A stretch of DNA of 64,000 nt. It comes from Boletus sp. NGJ (taxonomy: Eukaryota; Basidiomycota; Agaricomycetes; Boletales; Boletaceae). Shown piece after piece: positions 1-15,605 of the stretch (position 1 is its first letter; the number at the start of each line of letters is the position of its first letter). A program made the position numbers and the translations under genes. Location of the stretch: contig JAGTXK010000076.1 of the NCBI GenBank assembly GCA_019096195.1, forward strand, positions 1 to 64,000, given 5' to 3'. The notes beneath the pieces are model-generated. The model was given only the letters and a program-made list of their open reading frames with translations. It was not told where the DNA came from and ran no database searches.

Positions 1-3000
1 GTTTCATGATGTCCGAGTCTCAGTGTGTGTTGCCCGAAGCATCTGGTTGACATGATTGGTGTGTTTGGCCTGTCGTCTGCATGGGGTGAATTCTGGCAAC
101 CCATGTATATTGACTGCTCGCCAAGTCAGTGTTGCTTCCAACACTTGTGGTACATAGACTACTTGCTGTCGTTGGTGTATTCAGCCTGACCTTCGACAGA
201 CCTCAGACAAAATAACAACGGAACCCGTAACGTGAGGTTATCTAATTACTCGGCTCACGGAGAGTAGGACATATGCCGAAAGTCCGCCGAGGAACCTGGC
301 CTGGACCCATTAGGAACCTAACTCTCAGTAAGCCTCAGCAGAACCTTTATGACAACTGGCCGTGTAACTGTGATGTGGGCTAGCAGCTGGTCATGTGGAC
401 TCCAAACTGTTACTGGAACATCATGAGACCTCAGTTTATAGCAGATTCCCGGCATGTCCACCACCGCATTTTCGGAGTTGTCTCGTGCCGCTCTAGACAC
501 CTTGGCGCATTAGAACGTGCGCATTACTCTCCTAATAAGTCATTATTATTAACGTGCAATGTTATGGTGCAATCACGCTAATCCGATTGGATCCGTGACG
601 ACTAAAGACGCGAAATTATCAGCGCCGCTGGCTCATCGCCATCCGGCATTGGAAGCAAAACTCATTGACGTCGTCTATCGAGCGTTGTATCTCGTCACCA
701 AAGTTCTGGTTTCATCGCGATCATTATCTGTTTTCCACGGACATCCCGATAAACACCTACCTTGGTACAATTCGGATGTCTACAATTGGGAGGATGCCGG
801 TAGCTGCGTTCACAACGCGCCGAGTCACAATCCATGATCGCTACGACGAGGTGTCGTTGGAAGTGCTACCTTGGTTTAGCACTCCTGCATGGAGGATGAG
901 ATGGATCATCACCGTACACCACATTTTAGCCAACGGGTTCCTTCTCTGTAAATCGGTTCTTAGTTTCACTCAATGGTGGCGACAATGGTTCTCACGCTAC
1001 TTGTCTGCACATCGTTGATATGGGGAGGTGTGGGTAGGTGTAGAGGGGAACTAAGGTGGGGGATAGTGTACTCAGCCGCCCGGCTTTATAGGCTTCGAGA
1101 ACCGGGAAGCCAATAAGCATGTCGAAAACAATATGCAACCGTCCTTATTCGTCCTAGCAAACTTTCTAGGCATGCGATCATTATGAGGGTCCCACACGCC
1201 AACTTGCTGTATTCCGTGGCGCCTCCAAGTCATCGGCAGCAAAGGATGCACGTTGCTCTTCATAGTCCTCATAACTCAAAATATTCATCTTGTTTTGTCA
1301 TGTGGCCAAATCGGACGCCCTTTATCAGTACAAGTCAGAACGCTGATCTGGAACGTCCTGACTATAAGCAGCTACCCTGAGCATTCGGAACAAAGATAGT
1401 TGAGAACCCTGACCTAGTGCTACCACGTCATCGTATATCGGATCCATCGGCTGTCCCGTAGCCTCCATTCGGGAGCTTGTTCGGTACCATATTGAATTGC
1501 AAGACGCGGTAGCGCATTCGAAATACAGGTCAATGTATGCCAGTGTCAGAACACCATGATCCGTAAGTTCTTTTGTTCGTACTAGGTCGAGTTTTTTTTT
1601 CTCAGCACGATGGCGTAAATCATTAATGTCCATGTAAGCGCCCGCAACCAGGGGAGATGAATCATTTTATTCGATGAATCTTTGAGGCCATCCTCTCTAT
1701 CTCACGGGCTGCGAGGTTACTGCGAGCTGCCAAACATAAGAGGAGCAGGAACTCCTTACGATATCGATGTGACAGATAGAGGGGCGGCCGTGCGTGGCCA
1801 AGTGAAGAACGTGCTTGAACCATCTAACTTTGGGGTATTGCCAATGCTACTACACCGGGCCCGTCCTTTCTCCGCCATTTTCAGGCTGTGCACAGTGCAC
1901 ACTGCCCAGCTACGAAAATTCTGTCAGTGAGTTTCCTGTCAGCTGCTGATCACACATGTTTTTTAGCTCATTGTGGGGAATATAACGTTTAGTGTCGTGT
2001 ACACGCCAATCTGCTCTTCAAGGGCCTCGTGACTTGTCAGGTACGCCTGCCTGGTAGTGCGTGTGCCTGGTGGAGCTTACCATGTACCATTTAAACAGAT
2101 GAGGCGTCGCCGCATGCGCAATCTATTGTGCACTCGTGATAACGATAGCGCTGCTCCGATGCGGGCCTTCGAGTGCGTGCGGTCAACACTCCCCAGCGCG
2201 CTGAACTTCTAGTGAGAATGCTGTGTGAAACAAGTTATTAGTATACACACTTACGGCGGTTGGCATTGCATTGTTGTCAAGTCGATACATGAAGAGACAT
2301 CATAATCAATCAGGTTCTGTGACATGACGCCGAAACTCCGGCCACAGAAATCATGATTCGGAACGGAATTGAACAGTGCGGGGAAAGCGAGGCGTGCATG
2401 CCATAAATCCCTTGGCACGTACCAAGGGGGGTCCTCGGCCAGTTTCACTATGTGGGTGCTGTGGACCACAGGTTTCCCCAGCCTGCCAGTGCCCTCCGGG
2501 ACAGACATGAGGGGGACGCGTGGTAACGAGGTTTGCGGAGTGGTGTGGTTGTCACGGCGTGCCGCAATATTCCTGCCACAAATCTGAATGATCGAATTAG
2601 GAAATCTCGACATGAAATATGACTGCGGCCGAGCTGCAGGACGGTTGTTGGTCTGTGGCGTTGGCTTACTGTATGGGTTTAGCCAGGGTGTACTTCTGAG
2701 ATGACTGACGTGAGTGTGCAGAAACGGGACTCTGATGCTCCAACTACTTCATCATGCCAGCGATAGGTGACACGAACAGATATTGGTCTTGAACGACTCA
2801 CCAGACCGCCGGTGTCCCCACCCGAGCTGCGTTGGATGATAATTTACCCACAGTTCATATGCAACACGCTAGACATTGTCATTGATATCAATAATTTCCG
2901 ATGAGAGCCATCGACATTTCCAGTCTGCCAGGAAGATGGTCGGAGTTGCGTTACAAGTGGATCGGCAAATGCCGTGGACTACCTCTTGGGTAACTTGCAC

Positions 3001-3269
3001 CAAATGGATTAATTTCGAGTTCTGAGCATGCGGATTCAATGATCTTAACCACGTCCATTCCGGTCATCTGTGAAACCACTCCACTGCCCTATTGATTAGG
3101 ACATCCGTTTCTACTTCCATTGGCGGGCGGAGATATCTTTCTTGACAGGCTACAGCTACAGCCCCTGCGTGACCGGGAATCGCAGGGAAATATCGGAAAC
3201 GCCAGGAATATCACAGAGCATTCCGACACACGCATACAGGTCCAATCTTCGGTGGTTTTGACGAGGAAA
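1..3269. other. Left edge, no gene recognised
   Basis: Open frames here are at most about 120 codons. None shows a motif, splice pattern or codon bias that I would call coding. Base composition is mixed and includes CG dinucleotides, like the rest of the host blocks. The last 150 bases before 3270 stay open in the frame of AFG2 but begin with TTG and resemble no AFG2 homologue, so they are taken as 5' leader and promoter. No repeat or transposon end was recognised. Confidence 0.4.
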
Positions 3270-6361
<3,092 letters not shown>

Positions 6362-6849
6362 GGCTTTAGACGAGTCGTCGAGTTATCTGTGGGCTGTTTG
6401 CATTCTCCGATTGTTTATGCATGCTTGTTTCAAGGAACTATCCATGACTGATCCACCTGACGAGGGCTCCACATCTGCCATTACGGCTTGTGGTACATGG
6501 GTTGTCATCGAACCTGGTGCACCGGGATCGCTGCAAAGAATCGTGGTTACTTTACTTCCTTTGTCTTTATTTTCCGGTCAGTTTCTTTGTTGTATTAGGG
6601 TATGCACGAAGTCCATGTATGTAAATGATGAATGTAAATGATGATCGACTCTGTCGCAGTCCTCGAAGCCGACTTGTAAGGTTCTCAAACTTGACATGCG
6701 TCCATAGGGTGCAGTACATCAGAGATCGACCCGTTCACTAACATTATGGGCATTTCACGACACGTACGAGTTTGGAGCAGCCTGTATGGGCCACTCGACG
6801 GAGTTTGGTCCCTGTAAAGCGGCGACGGCGTCCGACACAAGTTTGTCCG

Positions 6850-7464
6850 AAAGTTTATGTATATGCCTCGCCAAGCATATAACATGACTGGGCACCCCTC
6901 ATTTATCCACCCCACCCTCCCAGCCCTCCTCATTTCCAGTGCTATCATGTGCACCAACATCGAGCGCGTCATCAATGACGTTGTTCTCTCGAACAAGGAC
7001 ATTACGCTCGAAAATGCCCTCCATGCTTACCTTTGAGAAGCAGGATTCGACGAGATGTCTCCTGACGCACTCGTCGCGTTCGAACACGCATTGGACAAGT
7101 GTTCGACGCGCCGTGACAAGTCCCGCGCCGTCTTCGTGAATGGATCACCCAAGAATATTGGTCTAATAAACCTGCCACGTTAGCCGACACCTGTTGCGCT
7201 TACTGCGATGCGTGTGCTCGTCAATTGTTGAACCTCGGAGCTGAGGCGAAGGGACGTGGGTACGAACGTCAGGAGGAGGAGGAGGAGAAAACGCTGAAGC
7301 GTCCTTGTAGGTCTCTTTGTAAGACAGTCCTGATGGGGGTTATTAATGTCGATGATCCGTTGGTGAAGTCAAGGAAGAAAGGGCGTCGCGTCTGCGCGAA
7401 GCGGTATGTCGTGACTGCACTCTTCGATCCTTCTGCACCATCCACCAGCACCATAATGCTTTGA
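6850..7464 (+). pseudogene. Broken gene relic, family not recognised
   Basis: Two overlapping frames together read like one protein. The first gives helical, coding-like sequence (ERVINDVVLSNKDITLENAL, then SPDALVAFEHALDKC) and holds a TGA near 7035. The second takes over near 7130 with LREWITQEYW, then a cysteine cluster (CCAYCDACARQ) and a Glu-rich stretch. The layout of a helical part, a tryptophan motif and CxxC pairs is faintly like the C-terminal part of the large agaricomycete BTB-domain families, but no BTB fold could be confirmed upstream. Introns could explain one of the breaks, so a live but poorly resolved gene remains possible. Confidence 0.35.
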
Positions 7465-8760
7465 TTATCCCGCCGCCTTACACTGGATTTGTGGCTGTTT
7501 CTGCATGTTTCATGCTACAGCTGTTGGTGGATAGTTGGATAAGCACTTCACTTCTTGCCTTCTTCATTAGTAGTCCAATTTCTTTCCGTTGAATGCGTTA
7601 CTATTCTGTAGTAGGTCTCTTGTATTTGATGAAACGTAGTTGTATGTTGTGGCACTGGGAAGTACCGGGACGAAGCTCACCCGGAAAAAGCCGATGTGGC
7701 AAAGTAGCGAGAACCATCTGTTATTTTTGCTTTTTTAACCTAGACCCAGTCAATTGGCTTGTCGAGGAAACTTTCATACCTTCGATGTAGCCTCATTCCC
7801 TGGGCATATAAATTTTCATTCTCGTACGAGTGGAACTCTTTACCTTTCCCCGATTTTATGTCAACGGGAGGTTTGCACTGCACTGCGAGGCTGAAACATT
7901 TTTTTTCCGACTAATGGTTGCATGCCCTAGCCTCGTGATAACGTATGTATGTGCTCTGCAGACAATTCGGGTGGCAGCTAACCGAGTTTATAGTCATAAG
8001 ATTTGTACTCAAGCTGGCCTCGGCCGACCGTGCTTTACGCCCAAGCTTCGCCATATAATTACCGTTATCTCGATTATTTAAACCCAACAGGACGATATAA
8101 ATACCACATCATCTGGGCCGATCTGAGGTGAATGATCATTGAAGATCGTTTCCATCCTGAATTTCATGCTGAAATGTTCTTGGTTCGCTTCAGTGGCAGT
8201 CCACGACGATAATTTTGGGGTTGTGGCCGACGGGGGCAGGTCATGACCCTGATGGGCCGATTTGTTGGCGAGTCAGCTGCAGGTAATGCATGTCATATCG
8301 AGGCGGGGAAAAAGTGTTCCTCGGAAGATATTTCATGCGCAGATGCTCGAAGTCTAAATTTACCTGAGGACTCTCGGTGCGGCTCTCCGAAGGAAGTGTA
8401 GTACTCCTATGGTTGGTCACCTCTTTGACTTAGGCGCCTCGCTACTGCTCATTGTTCTTGTAAGTGCAAATACTATCTGCTGCAACCTGTCCACGTTGCT
8501 GGTATCCCCTTGTTGGTACAGTTCGAGGATGTGCCGGCCCTGATTTTCCTATTGAATGGCAACGGTAGCTTGGATGGGAGCTAGATCGGCGATTGGCGGC
8601 CGAACTAACTTCCACTCAAGTGCTCGTAGCCTCTGACTAATCTGCCGTTCCATCCACCACGGAGACATGCCTCGCTTGTGAGACCGGGCCACGGCTTTTT
8701 AAGAGCTGGGTGTCTCCAACTCCGACCTTGATGTTCCCATTTTGACGACGTTCACGAATC
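7465..8760. other. Intergenic, no gene recognised
   Basis: About 1.3 kb without a supportable reading frame. A TATA-like TATAAATACC lies near 8096, some 660 bases ahead of the transporter start, which is too far to be its core promoter unless a leader intron exists. Confidence 0.4.
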
Positions 8761-10633
8761 ATGACCCACGTTCCCGACAGCCAAAACACAATGACGACCC
8801 CGGCTTACGCCGTTCCCATGAGCGGGGATACATCCTTTTGCGCGACGCCCACGCCGACCCCTTTAACGCCTCCCGAAGATGTAATCAAACTTGACATCGA
8901 ACATGCAATCGTGGAAGATGATCCGCGGATTTGGTCGAATACCAGGAAGGTCGGTTTGTTATTCAGGCCATGGACGCCAACTCGGTTAACACCAAGCAAT
9001 CGAAGAATGTGATTTTGGTCATCATTTCGGGGGCTTCTATGATTGCAGGTTTATGCGCCAACATTCAGAATCGTGGGTGATTGTTTTCCTCGAGGGAGAA
9101 TCAAGGCTTACCCGACAAAACACTAGCTGCAAATTCTCAGATCGAACGCCAATTACACGCGACCGCCTCGGAAATTAGTTTGAGCATATCCCTGTTCATC
9201 CTTGTCCAGGGTAACTTTCCTCTTGTGTGGAGTGCGGTCAGCGAGATCAAAGGGAGGAAAGTATGCAATGTTTTCATGTCAAGGTCGACGTGTGTATACT
9301 GATATGTTGTTCTTGTCAGCTCGTCTACTTACTCTCCGTTATATTGTTTACAGTGGGCTCTGTCATCGTGGCAATTTCGAAGACCATAGATCTTGTCATT
9401 GGCATGCGAGTGGTTCAGGCAGCTGGGTAGGCTCTTTCATTTATGCTCTGTTCTTCGATCTCCTAATTCATTCGCTTAGCTCGAGCGCTGTGATTGCCAT
9501 CGGCGCTGCAACACTCGCAGACATTTATGAACCGCATCAGCGAGGGACCATGATGGGCGTTTACTACTCTGCACCACTTTTGGGTCCTTCCATCGGGCCT
9601 CTCCTTGGTGGTGGGCTCACGCAAGGATTGACTTGGCGTGCGGTGTTTTGGTTTCTGGCGATATGGGGAGGCATGATATTTTCGGCGTTCTTGTTCCTGT
9701 TCAAGGATACGTTCAGGATGGAACGGAGTTTGACGTACCAAAATGTCCTGAAGAAACGTACACAGGAACGCAAGCTCGGGCAAGAAAAGGGTGCCGCACG
9801 AGAACGACCTGTGAGTGAGAAGAAGACATCAGAAGATGGAACTTCTGGAGTACAAACACCGAAATGTGACGTGGTCGCCTCGGCACTCGGTATGAAAGAA
9901 GTCAAGTTATCGATCGCGGACGTTAATCCATTCCCTCCCTACTTACGAATTCTAACCCGTAAAAATAATCTCGCTATTCTGATACCTTCTGGTGAGTGCT
10001 CAACATTCATCTCGACAATTCTGATCTGGTGTTCTTGTAGGACTTCTGTTCGCGTTTAGTTTCAGTATTTCATACACCTGTGCACGAACGTTATCGCTCT
10101 ATTATGGTTATGATGCCATGACAACTGGACTGGTGTCACTCGCCTATGGAGTCGGTCTGTACATTGATGTCTCGAACACGTAATATCGCTCACTCCGGTA
10201 TTTGGCTCTCCTGTAGGGAGCATGGTAGGGAGTATATTGGGCGGACGATGGTCTGACAGGACACTTGTTCGGCTCAAGGCTGCAAATGGCGGGGTCAGCT
10301 ACCCAGAGGTAAGGCTACTCGGACGTGCATTTGTCAATTATCTGAATGGTGGTATGACAGATGAGACTAGAAAGGCTTCGTTCGAGCAGTCTCAACTCTC
10401 CATCCCTCGTTACTCCCCCACATGACCACCTCCAGCCATCTACTTTTCGAGTGGGAAGTCGACATTTCCAACGCCGCGGCCGCGCCTTTCATCACCGACA
10501 CTTCTATCTGCCTTCCTCCCCGAACCCCATCCCTATGAAACGGTCCGCCCATTTGTCCGAATGCATCCGTTCCCAAATCGCCCGCGCGGAAGAGTTTGTC
10601 CGAGACCCCAACCGATCTCCTCTGGCTCGATGA
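8761..10633 (+). CDS. Truncated MFS drug:H+ antiporter (DHA1 type)
   Basis: Eight exons (8761-8949, 8997-9072, 9127-9260, 9320-9426, 9480-9991, 10041-10154, 10217-10308, 10361-10633) encode 498 residues. The N-terminal two thirds are a standard fungal DHA1-like major facilitator: a short cytoplasmic tail, membrane segments 1-6 with the WSAVSEIKGRK loop and GPSIGPLLGG, a basic central loop (FRMERSLTYQNVLKKR), then segments 7 and 8 ending in ILGGRWSDRT. Homologues continue after a MRLE motif into four more helices. Here sequence after MRLE (10361-10372) is Arg/Ser/Pro-rich, non-hydrophobic and unrelated, reaching a stop at 10633. Splice sites upstream are all good, so the loss looks like a rearrangement at about 10372, not a modelling error. 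A transporter lacking helices 9-12 is unlikely to work. Confidence 0.75.
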
Positions 10634-11877
10634 CTTGACCGTCCGGTCGTCAGAACAAATGGGCAGTTGCACGTGCGAAAGCCACGGATTTACGTTTATT
10701 CGTGGAGCCTTCGCTGCAGGATTACTCCCTTCACAACCGCTTCCAGCTACGTTCGCCCTCTCGAGAGATAACCATACTAGTCAAGCGCAGTATCTGGCCT
10801 CGATTACGTTGCTCCCGTGACACGCTTTCCGAGGTCGTTGTGTACCGACAATGGGGAAGAAAGATTTGGGGCTGGGTTGGATTGAAGCAGACACTTGAGT
10901 ATCCAGCCCATTCCCTAGCGCCTCCTCTGTCTTCCCGCACGTCGGCTTTCAACGTCGCTTTGACCGTAGCATGCGACTGTATGTGCGAAGATAGATGCCC
11001 CTTATTGGTGCTATGTGCAATCTATGCACTGCACTGCATCGATACCCGCGCCTCCACTGTCTATCGTCACCTTCCCTGGTAGCGCATGGTGCTTCGGAAC
11101 GACTCAAAATATCCAACGTAAACACTTCGCATATATGCTTCGTATTCTGTGCCGGGAGGTGTACGCACAAATGAGCCCCTTCGAAGGAAAAAAAAAAAAG
11201 GTACGTGAAAATCAAATCACCGCGACGAAGTGGCTCATCCATGCGTATAATGACCATATCCCGGAAGTATCCATTAATTAATTCCGCTTTTCACGCTTGA
11301 TTTGCCGGTCTGTCGCGCACTTTCCTTTGACATGCAGTGACGATCATGTTGACAGAATGACAGTCATTCAAAGTAAGTTCCATGTCATTGGACAGCCAGC
11401 GGTGATTCCGTATTCCACCTCGTTTACGGTCGCTAAAAGCGTACGTATACATTCGACTTTTCTCTCCTCTTCATGTACCCTTGCCTATCCTCCTCCATGG
11501 CCCCCAGAAACGCGCCCGTGACGTCCCCAAACAAGACGATCCAAGATGGGCAGAGGTGAGACTTTGTTTTGGTAGCGGGAGTACCACATCCTGCGACAGT
11601 ATCAAGGTAACCCCGTCGAACGAAGGCGGTCGAGCAAGACAAACAATAAGGCGAGAAACGGGGCTTACACTGGCGTCATCAGTGAGACGCATATCAACGT
11701 GTTCGAGTTCGGACCTAATCCTGTCCCCATACGTCACTCAAGACGACTTTCTCGGTCATGAGCTTGGTAAAGCGTACTGTGTCCGTATTCCCATCTCCGA
11801 CGCCATGATAGACAGAACAGATTCAGATTCTTCCGTGATACATACAACCACCAACGATACCGTACATTGAAGAAAAC
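10421..11877 (+). other. Coding-like stretch, gene structure unresolved
   Basis: Just after the break in the transporter an ATG at 10421 opens a frame starting MTTSSHLLFEWEVDISNAA that stops at about 10535. Further open pieces in changing frames follow (10596-10820, 10702-11082, 11481-11870). Several have a codon bias suggesting exons, for example the segment around PAVIPYSTSFTVAKS near 11400. I could not join them into one convincing model and do not recognise the product. It may be a multi-exon gene or a decayed one. Confidence 0.25.
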
Positions 11878-11999
11878 AGACACAACCAAGCCAAGAATGC
11901 GAATCTAATACCAAGTAATCGTACATCATCAATCATCATCTTGAATTCATCCATCCGAACGCGTATACCGGCAAGGGAGACGGCCGTAGACGAGATCTT

Positions 12000-14038
12000 C
12001 TAACATGCACCGACCAAGTTCCAGGCACCAGAGACTCCTTGAGTGTTGCAGTGCATGCGCGCATGAGGATTACCACAGCTCAGCGAGAGCAAAACCAAAC
12101 GCAGCTTACCTCCCGGTACCTCATCCTGGTTCCACTGGTTTGCAGTCCAGAGATCGCCACTGGAAGAAAAAGGTCGTATCAACATCCGACCCAATCCATC
12201 CCGAGACGGGGGCGTGGGGTATCTTGACTCACTTGTAGGTGCATTGGTTCCCGCTGACGTACTATATGGGATGGAAAATTTGAGTACACGAAGGGCCTGG
12301 TATGATAGGTCGCGTGGAGTGACTTACGGCGACGTTGTTGACCCATGCAGAGACGCCAGTACAGCTCGACGTTGATGTGGCCGTGGGCGACGCGGTTGTC
12401 GTCGTGGTCGTGGTCGTGGTCGAGGTTGCGGTCGTTGAGGTCGAGGTCGTCGAAGTCGTGGTCGAGGTCGGCGATGGGGAACTGGTGACAGGCCACGTGT
12501 TCCCTCGGACGGTCTCAATCCACGTCGAGGTCGCATCAGGATACTACGTACACCAGATTCAACCTTCGTTTCGGGCACAACAAATGTAACACAACACGAC
12601 GCACCTGCCACACCATCACACCAGCATCTGTCACGTTGCTGCGCGTGAGTTTGCGGCTCTCTTCAGATGGAAGAGCGGTCGGAAGACTTACCCCATCCAC
12701 TGGTAGCAGCTTGAGAGACACACGTTGCGAGCGTCGAGGGGTCTATGTATCCGTTGCTTGCGTCCGAGGTTGTGCCTGGTTTCCCGATCACGAGTTTGTC
12801 GAGAGTGACACCATTGGCAGAGATCTGGAAGAGGGCAGTTTCGGGCCAGGTAGACGAAGAGGCCGTCAAGAGGCCAGCGCACGTGGTGTACTCCGTGGCT
12901 CCCTCTGTCGACCGAGTATAAGTGGTTTTCAGTATATCAAGTTCGGGGTCATTTAGCTCGATCACTCACGGTTATAGAACTGTGTCATTTCATCAATGAA
13001 TCAATGATCGTCCATGAAATGAATTATTGAACATACTTGGACATTGTACTGAAAAACCGATCAGCGGAAACCCACAGGATATCGAATGTCATTTACTCAC
13101 CCAGTCGATCATAGATCCCACGCTTTTATCGACCGCTAGGTATCCTCCTCCGCTCCATATAGTGGGAGAGAACCTTGTTTCAATTCAGTTCACCAATTAT
13201 TTATAATTCGATTGCACTCACCATGGCGCGACAGCTACGAGGTACACGTCAGACCTTGTCGAACTAAATGCAACCACAGACGACTCACGGGCATGAGTCA
13301 GAATATACTGTCCCTGGGGAAGCTGCGTGCGGAGCTGCTGGGTGAAACTAATGAGCCAGGTCTCCGCAGAGCCACCTCCACTGTTAAACGCAGTAAAGTC
13401 CTAATCCCCAACGTCTTCGTAAGTTACCGTCACATCGTCAATAAAAAAAATCACTCAGGCAGCACCTCATAGTCGACGTCAATACCCTGAAAGCTATATT
13501 GGATCACCCAGGCAGCCATGGTGTTTGCCGTGGTCACAGCATCGTACCCCGACGAGGTCGGCGTCTCAGTGGACCCGAATGCAGAAACGATCAGCGAGAT
13601 TCCAGCGGCGTTATACTCTGACAGGTAGGAGGAACGCTGGCTGGACGTCAGCCCCTCCCAATTCTGAGCCTCGTCGACTGCACCAGAGGCCAACAAAAAG
13701 GTGAGGGCACTGCAAATAAGTTAGTCGCGCTACAAAACGCTATCCAATAAATACTTGCAAAACATTGTATCCCTTGGGTGAGTGACCATCAGATCGGGGA
13801 ACTCGGCGGGGGACGGACAATTCTCGCTTACAGTGAGGTCGGAAGAACTGGGTAACGGATTGAGCCATTTGTCATTGTAGGCCACGAAATAAGGCGGAGC
13901 TGGTGTAGTCCTCTTTAAAAAACCACGAGCAGAGGGACTGAGACGTTCAAGCTTTTCCGCTAATGGAACAGCATAGAGCGATCCAAACAAGGAAGAGAGA
14001 ACCGCAAATATGGTCACGCCAGAGCGAAAGGAGACCAT
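12000..14038 (-). CDS. Secreted GH18 chitinase with C-terminal CBM5/12 module
   Basis: About 14 small exons. The start at 14038 opens a signal peptide (hydrophobic to about residue 23) and a Lys-Arg site (FLKR) that could be cut by Kex2. The GH18 barrel follows: GYNVFALTFLL, then the active-site strand FQGIDVDYED with catalytic Glu, then THAPVAPWFSP, YNVQFYNR, a Thr/Asp-rich loop and AGVMVWQ. A Ser/Thr-rich linker of about 45 residues leads to CTGVSAWVNN and CTYNGDLWTANQWNQ, a chitin-binding module of the CBM5/12 type ending GAWNLVGAC. It should hydrolyse beta-1,4-GlcNAc chains outside the cell, for wall remodelling or feeding. The intron at 13710-13758 has a GC donor. The first Asp of the DxxDxDxE motif is Gln here. 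Confidence 0.88.
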
Positions 14039-15034
14039 GGCACTGAAAGAAGAGAGAGGTAGGTGCGCAAACGAGCTGCAAGGGTAGCTGTTCGTCGCAG
14101 GGCATTAAATATCACAGCCCAAGCTGATATCGGTCCGTCCGCCTCATGGAAAACAGGAACGGTGTGAAGATGAGGTATGGAGGTCATACCACGGGACCCC
14201 CTCTTGGACTAGGTACAATCGCAATGGGACGATGCTGGCAAGGTGAATACATCGAGACAATGCGGTCGCGGAAGCAGGCCGCTGAGTGGCTGGAAATACC
14301 GATTGGTCAACAACAACCCAATAATACTTCGGAGTAGACACTCACTATCAAGAGAAGATACTGATGCCGTGTGGTAGGAATGGATGTGACAAAGGAGTGC
14401 GGAGCGTTCCTTCATCGGGATGATTCCGGGAAGCGGCTCGGACAGGGGTACGCACGAACATCCATGGGTTTGACTGCTGCGAGATCGGGTGGGGAAGATA
14501 TCAGTGCAGTCAAGAGGTGGCCCATATTGGGGACTAACGCGATCCTGGAGACACGGACATCTCGGAGGAGCTCTTGGGAAACCGGAATCCTGTTGTGACT
14601 TCAGGTCATGGGTACAATCGTGTGCGATGCTGAGTCGCGATAAGTGAGCAATACCAAACAGTAAGAGTGATCTGGGTCCTTGCCTATGAACCACAAAGTT
14701 ACTGTTACGTTCTAGTGATCCACTTATATAAAGCACGCCCCGCAAACAGCGTCGCCTCCGACAAGCTTTCGGCCTGATATAGATCACGGGATCGCGCTTC
14801 TGCGAAACCGATGAGTGCGAACACCCGCATATAACTGCATACCTGGGCGGCAATCATGAAGAAACCATGCGGTAGCACGGTTATTATAGTTAGAGTCGGA
14901 AAGTTGTGTTATGGACGCGATAAGCACGCATGGTACTCATTTTAAGCCGTTCGATAACGTGACCTCCGCTACGGCAGCCATGAAAAGCGTGTTTGGAATT
15001 GTGCGATGTTCGTGTGAATAGGCAGCCCAGTATC
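14039..15034. other. Gap between chitinase and YAE1
   Basis: Upstream region of the chitinase (minus strand). A 214-codon minus-strand frame at 14209-14853 is rich in Cys, Arg and Pro and matches nothing I know, so I do not call it a gene. A TATATAA box lies near 14726, readable on either strand; no product could be assigned to it. Confidence 0.35.
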
Positions 15035-15605
15035 TCAAGTCAGGACAGGCAACCCGAGCTTTGCGCTGAGCAAGGCCAGTCTTTCTTTCAGTTTTGCGAC
15101 GTCCTCTACCGTCTGTTTTTCCTGTGGTACTGTCTCCCCCATCGGCCCCGCGTCTTCGATGATCGCTGGATCGTGATCGTCAAAGCTAAGATGTTCCTTG
15201 GCATGTTGTTCAGCTTCAAGGTCGCGGGGTGTGATGTCGGAAAATCGTATGGTTGAGAGAATAGAAGACATGCGACGCAGTTCTTGGAGCTCCAGTGAAT
15301 CCGGCTTCTGAGAGTTCAAGAAAGACCCCATCGCAGCTGCTGCGCCACGGAGGTTGCCAAGCTCTCGACCGAGAGGTACGCCAACGTCGGCGAAACCAGC
15401 GTCAAAGCCTGATTGTAAAAAGGCCTCTTTTCCTGCAATTATGCCCTCTCGGTACCCAGACTATGATAAGAAATGAACACGATCCAGCGAGGAATGACGG
15501 GTCACGGCAGCCTACGTTGGTGAACTCAGAGGTGATCTTGGTCCATTCAGCCTCTGGGGCATGATCATTGTGAGGGTTCTGTTCCCATGGCGAATCGGGA
15601 TCCAT
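15035..15605 (-). CDS. YAE1: Yae1, adaptor for Fe-S cluster loading of Rli1/ABCE1
   Basis: Two exons (15516-15605 and 15035-15460) give 171 residues. After a 30-residue lead starting MDPDSPWEQNPHNDH, the protein shows the Yae1/Lto1 deca-GX3 signature: glycines every four residues in GYREGIIAGKEAF, then GFDAGFADVGVPLGR and ELGNLRG. In yeast, Yae1 and Lto1 bridge the cytosolic Fe-S machinery to the ABC protein Rli1, needed for ribosome recycling. The tail is Glu/Lys-rich and probably helical. The intron is 55 nt with GT-AG ends in phase 0. The missing C-terminal Trp, present in Lto1, favours Yae1. It is divergent from HEM13 across 513 bases. Confidence 0.85.

Noticed and set aside
3120-3269. 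N-terminal extension of AFG2 by 50 codons
   Set aside because: Would need a TTG start and has no likeness to the family; ATG at 3270 gives the expected N domain.
14209-14853. 214-codon minus-strand frame
   Set aside because: Cys/Arg/Pro-rich, no family, no start context; probably chance.
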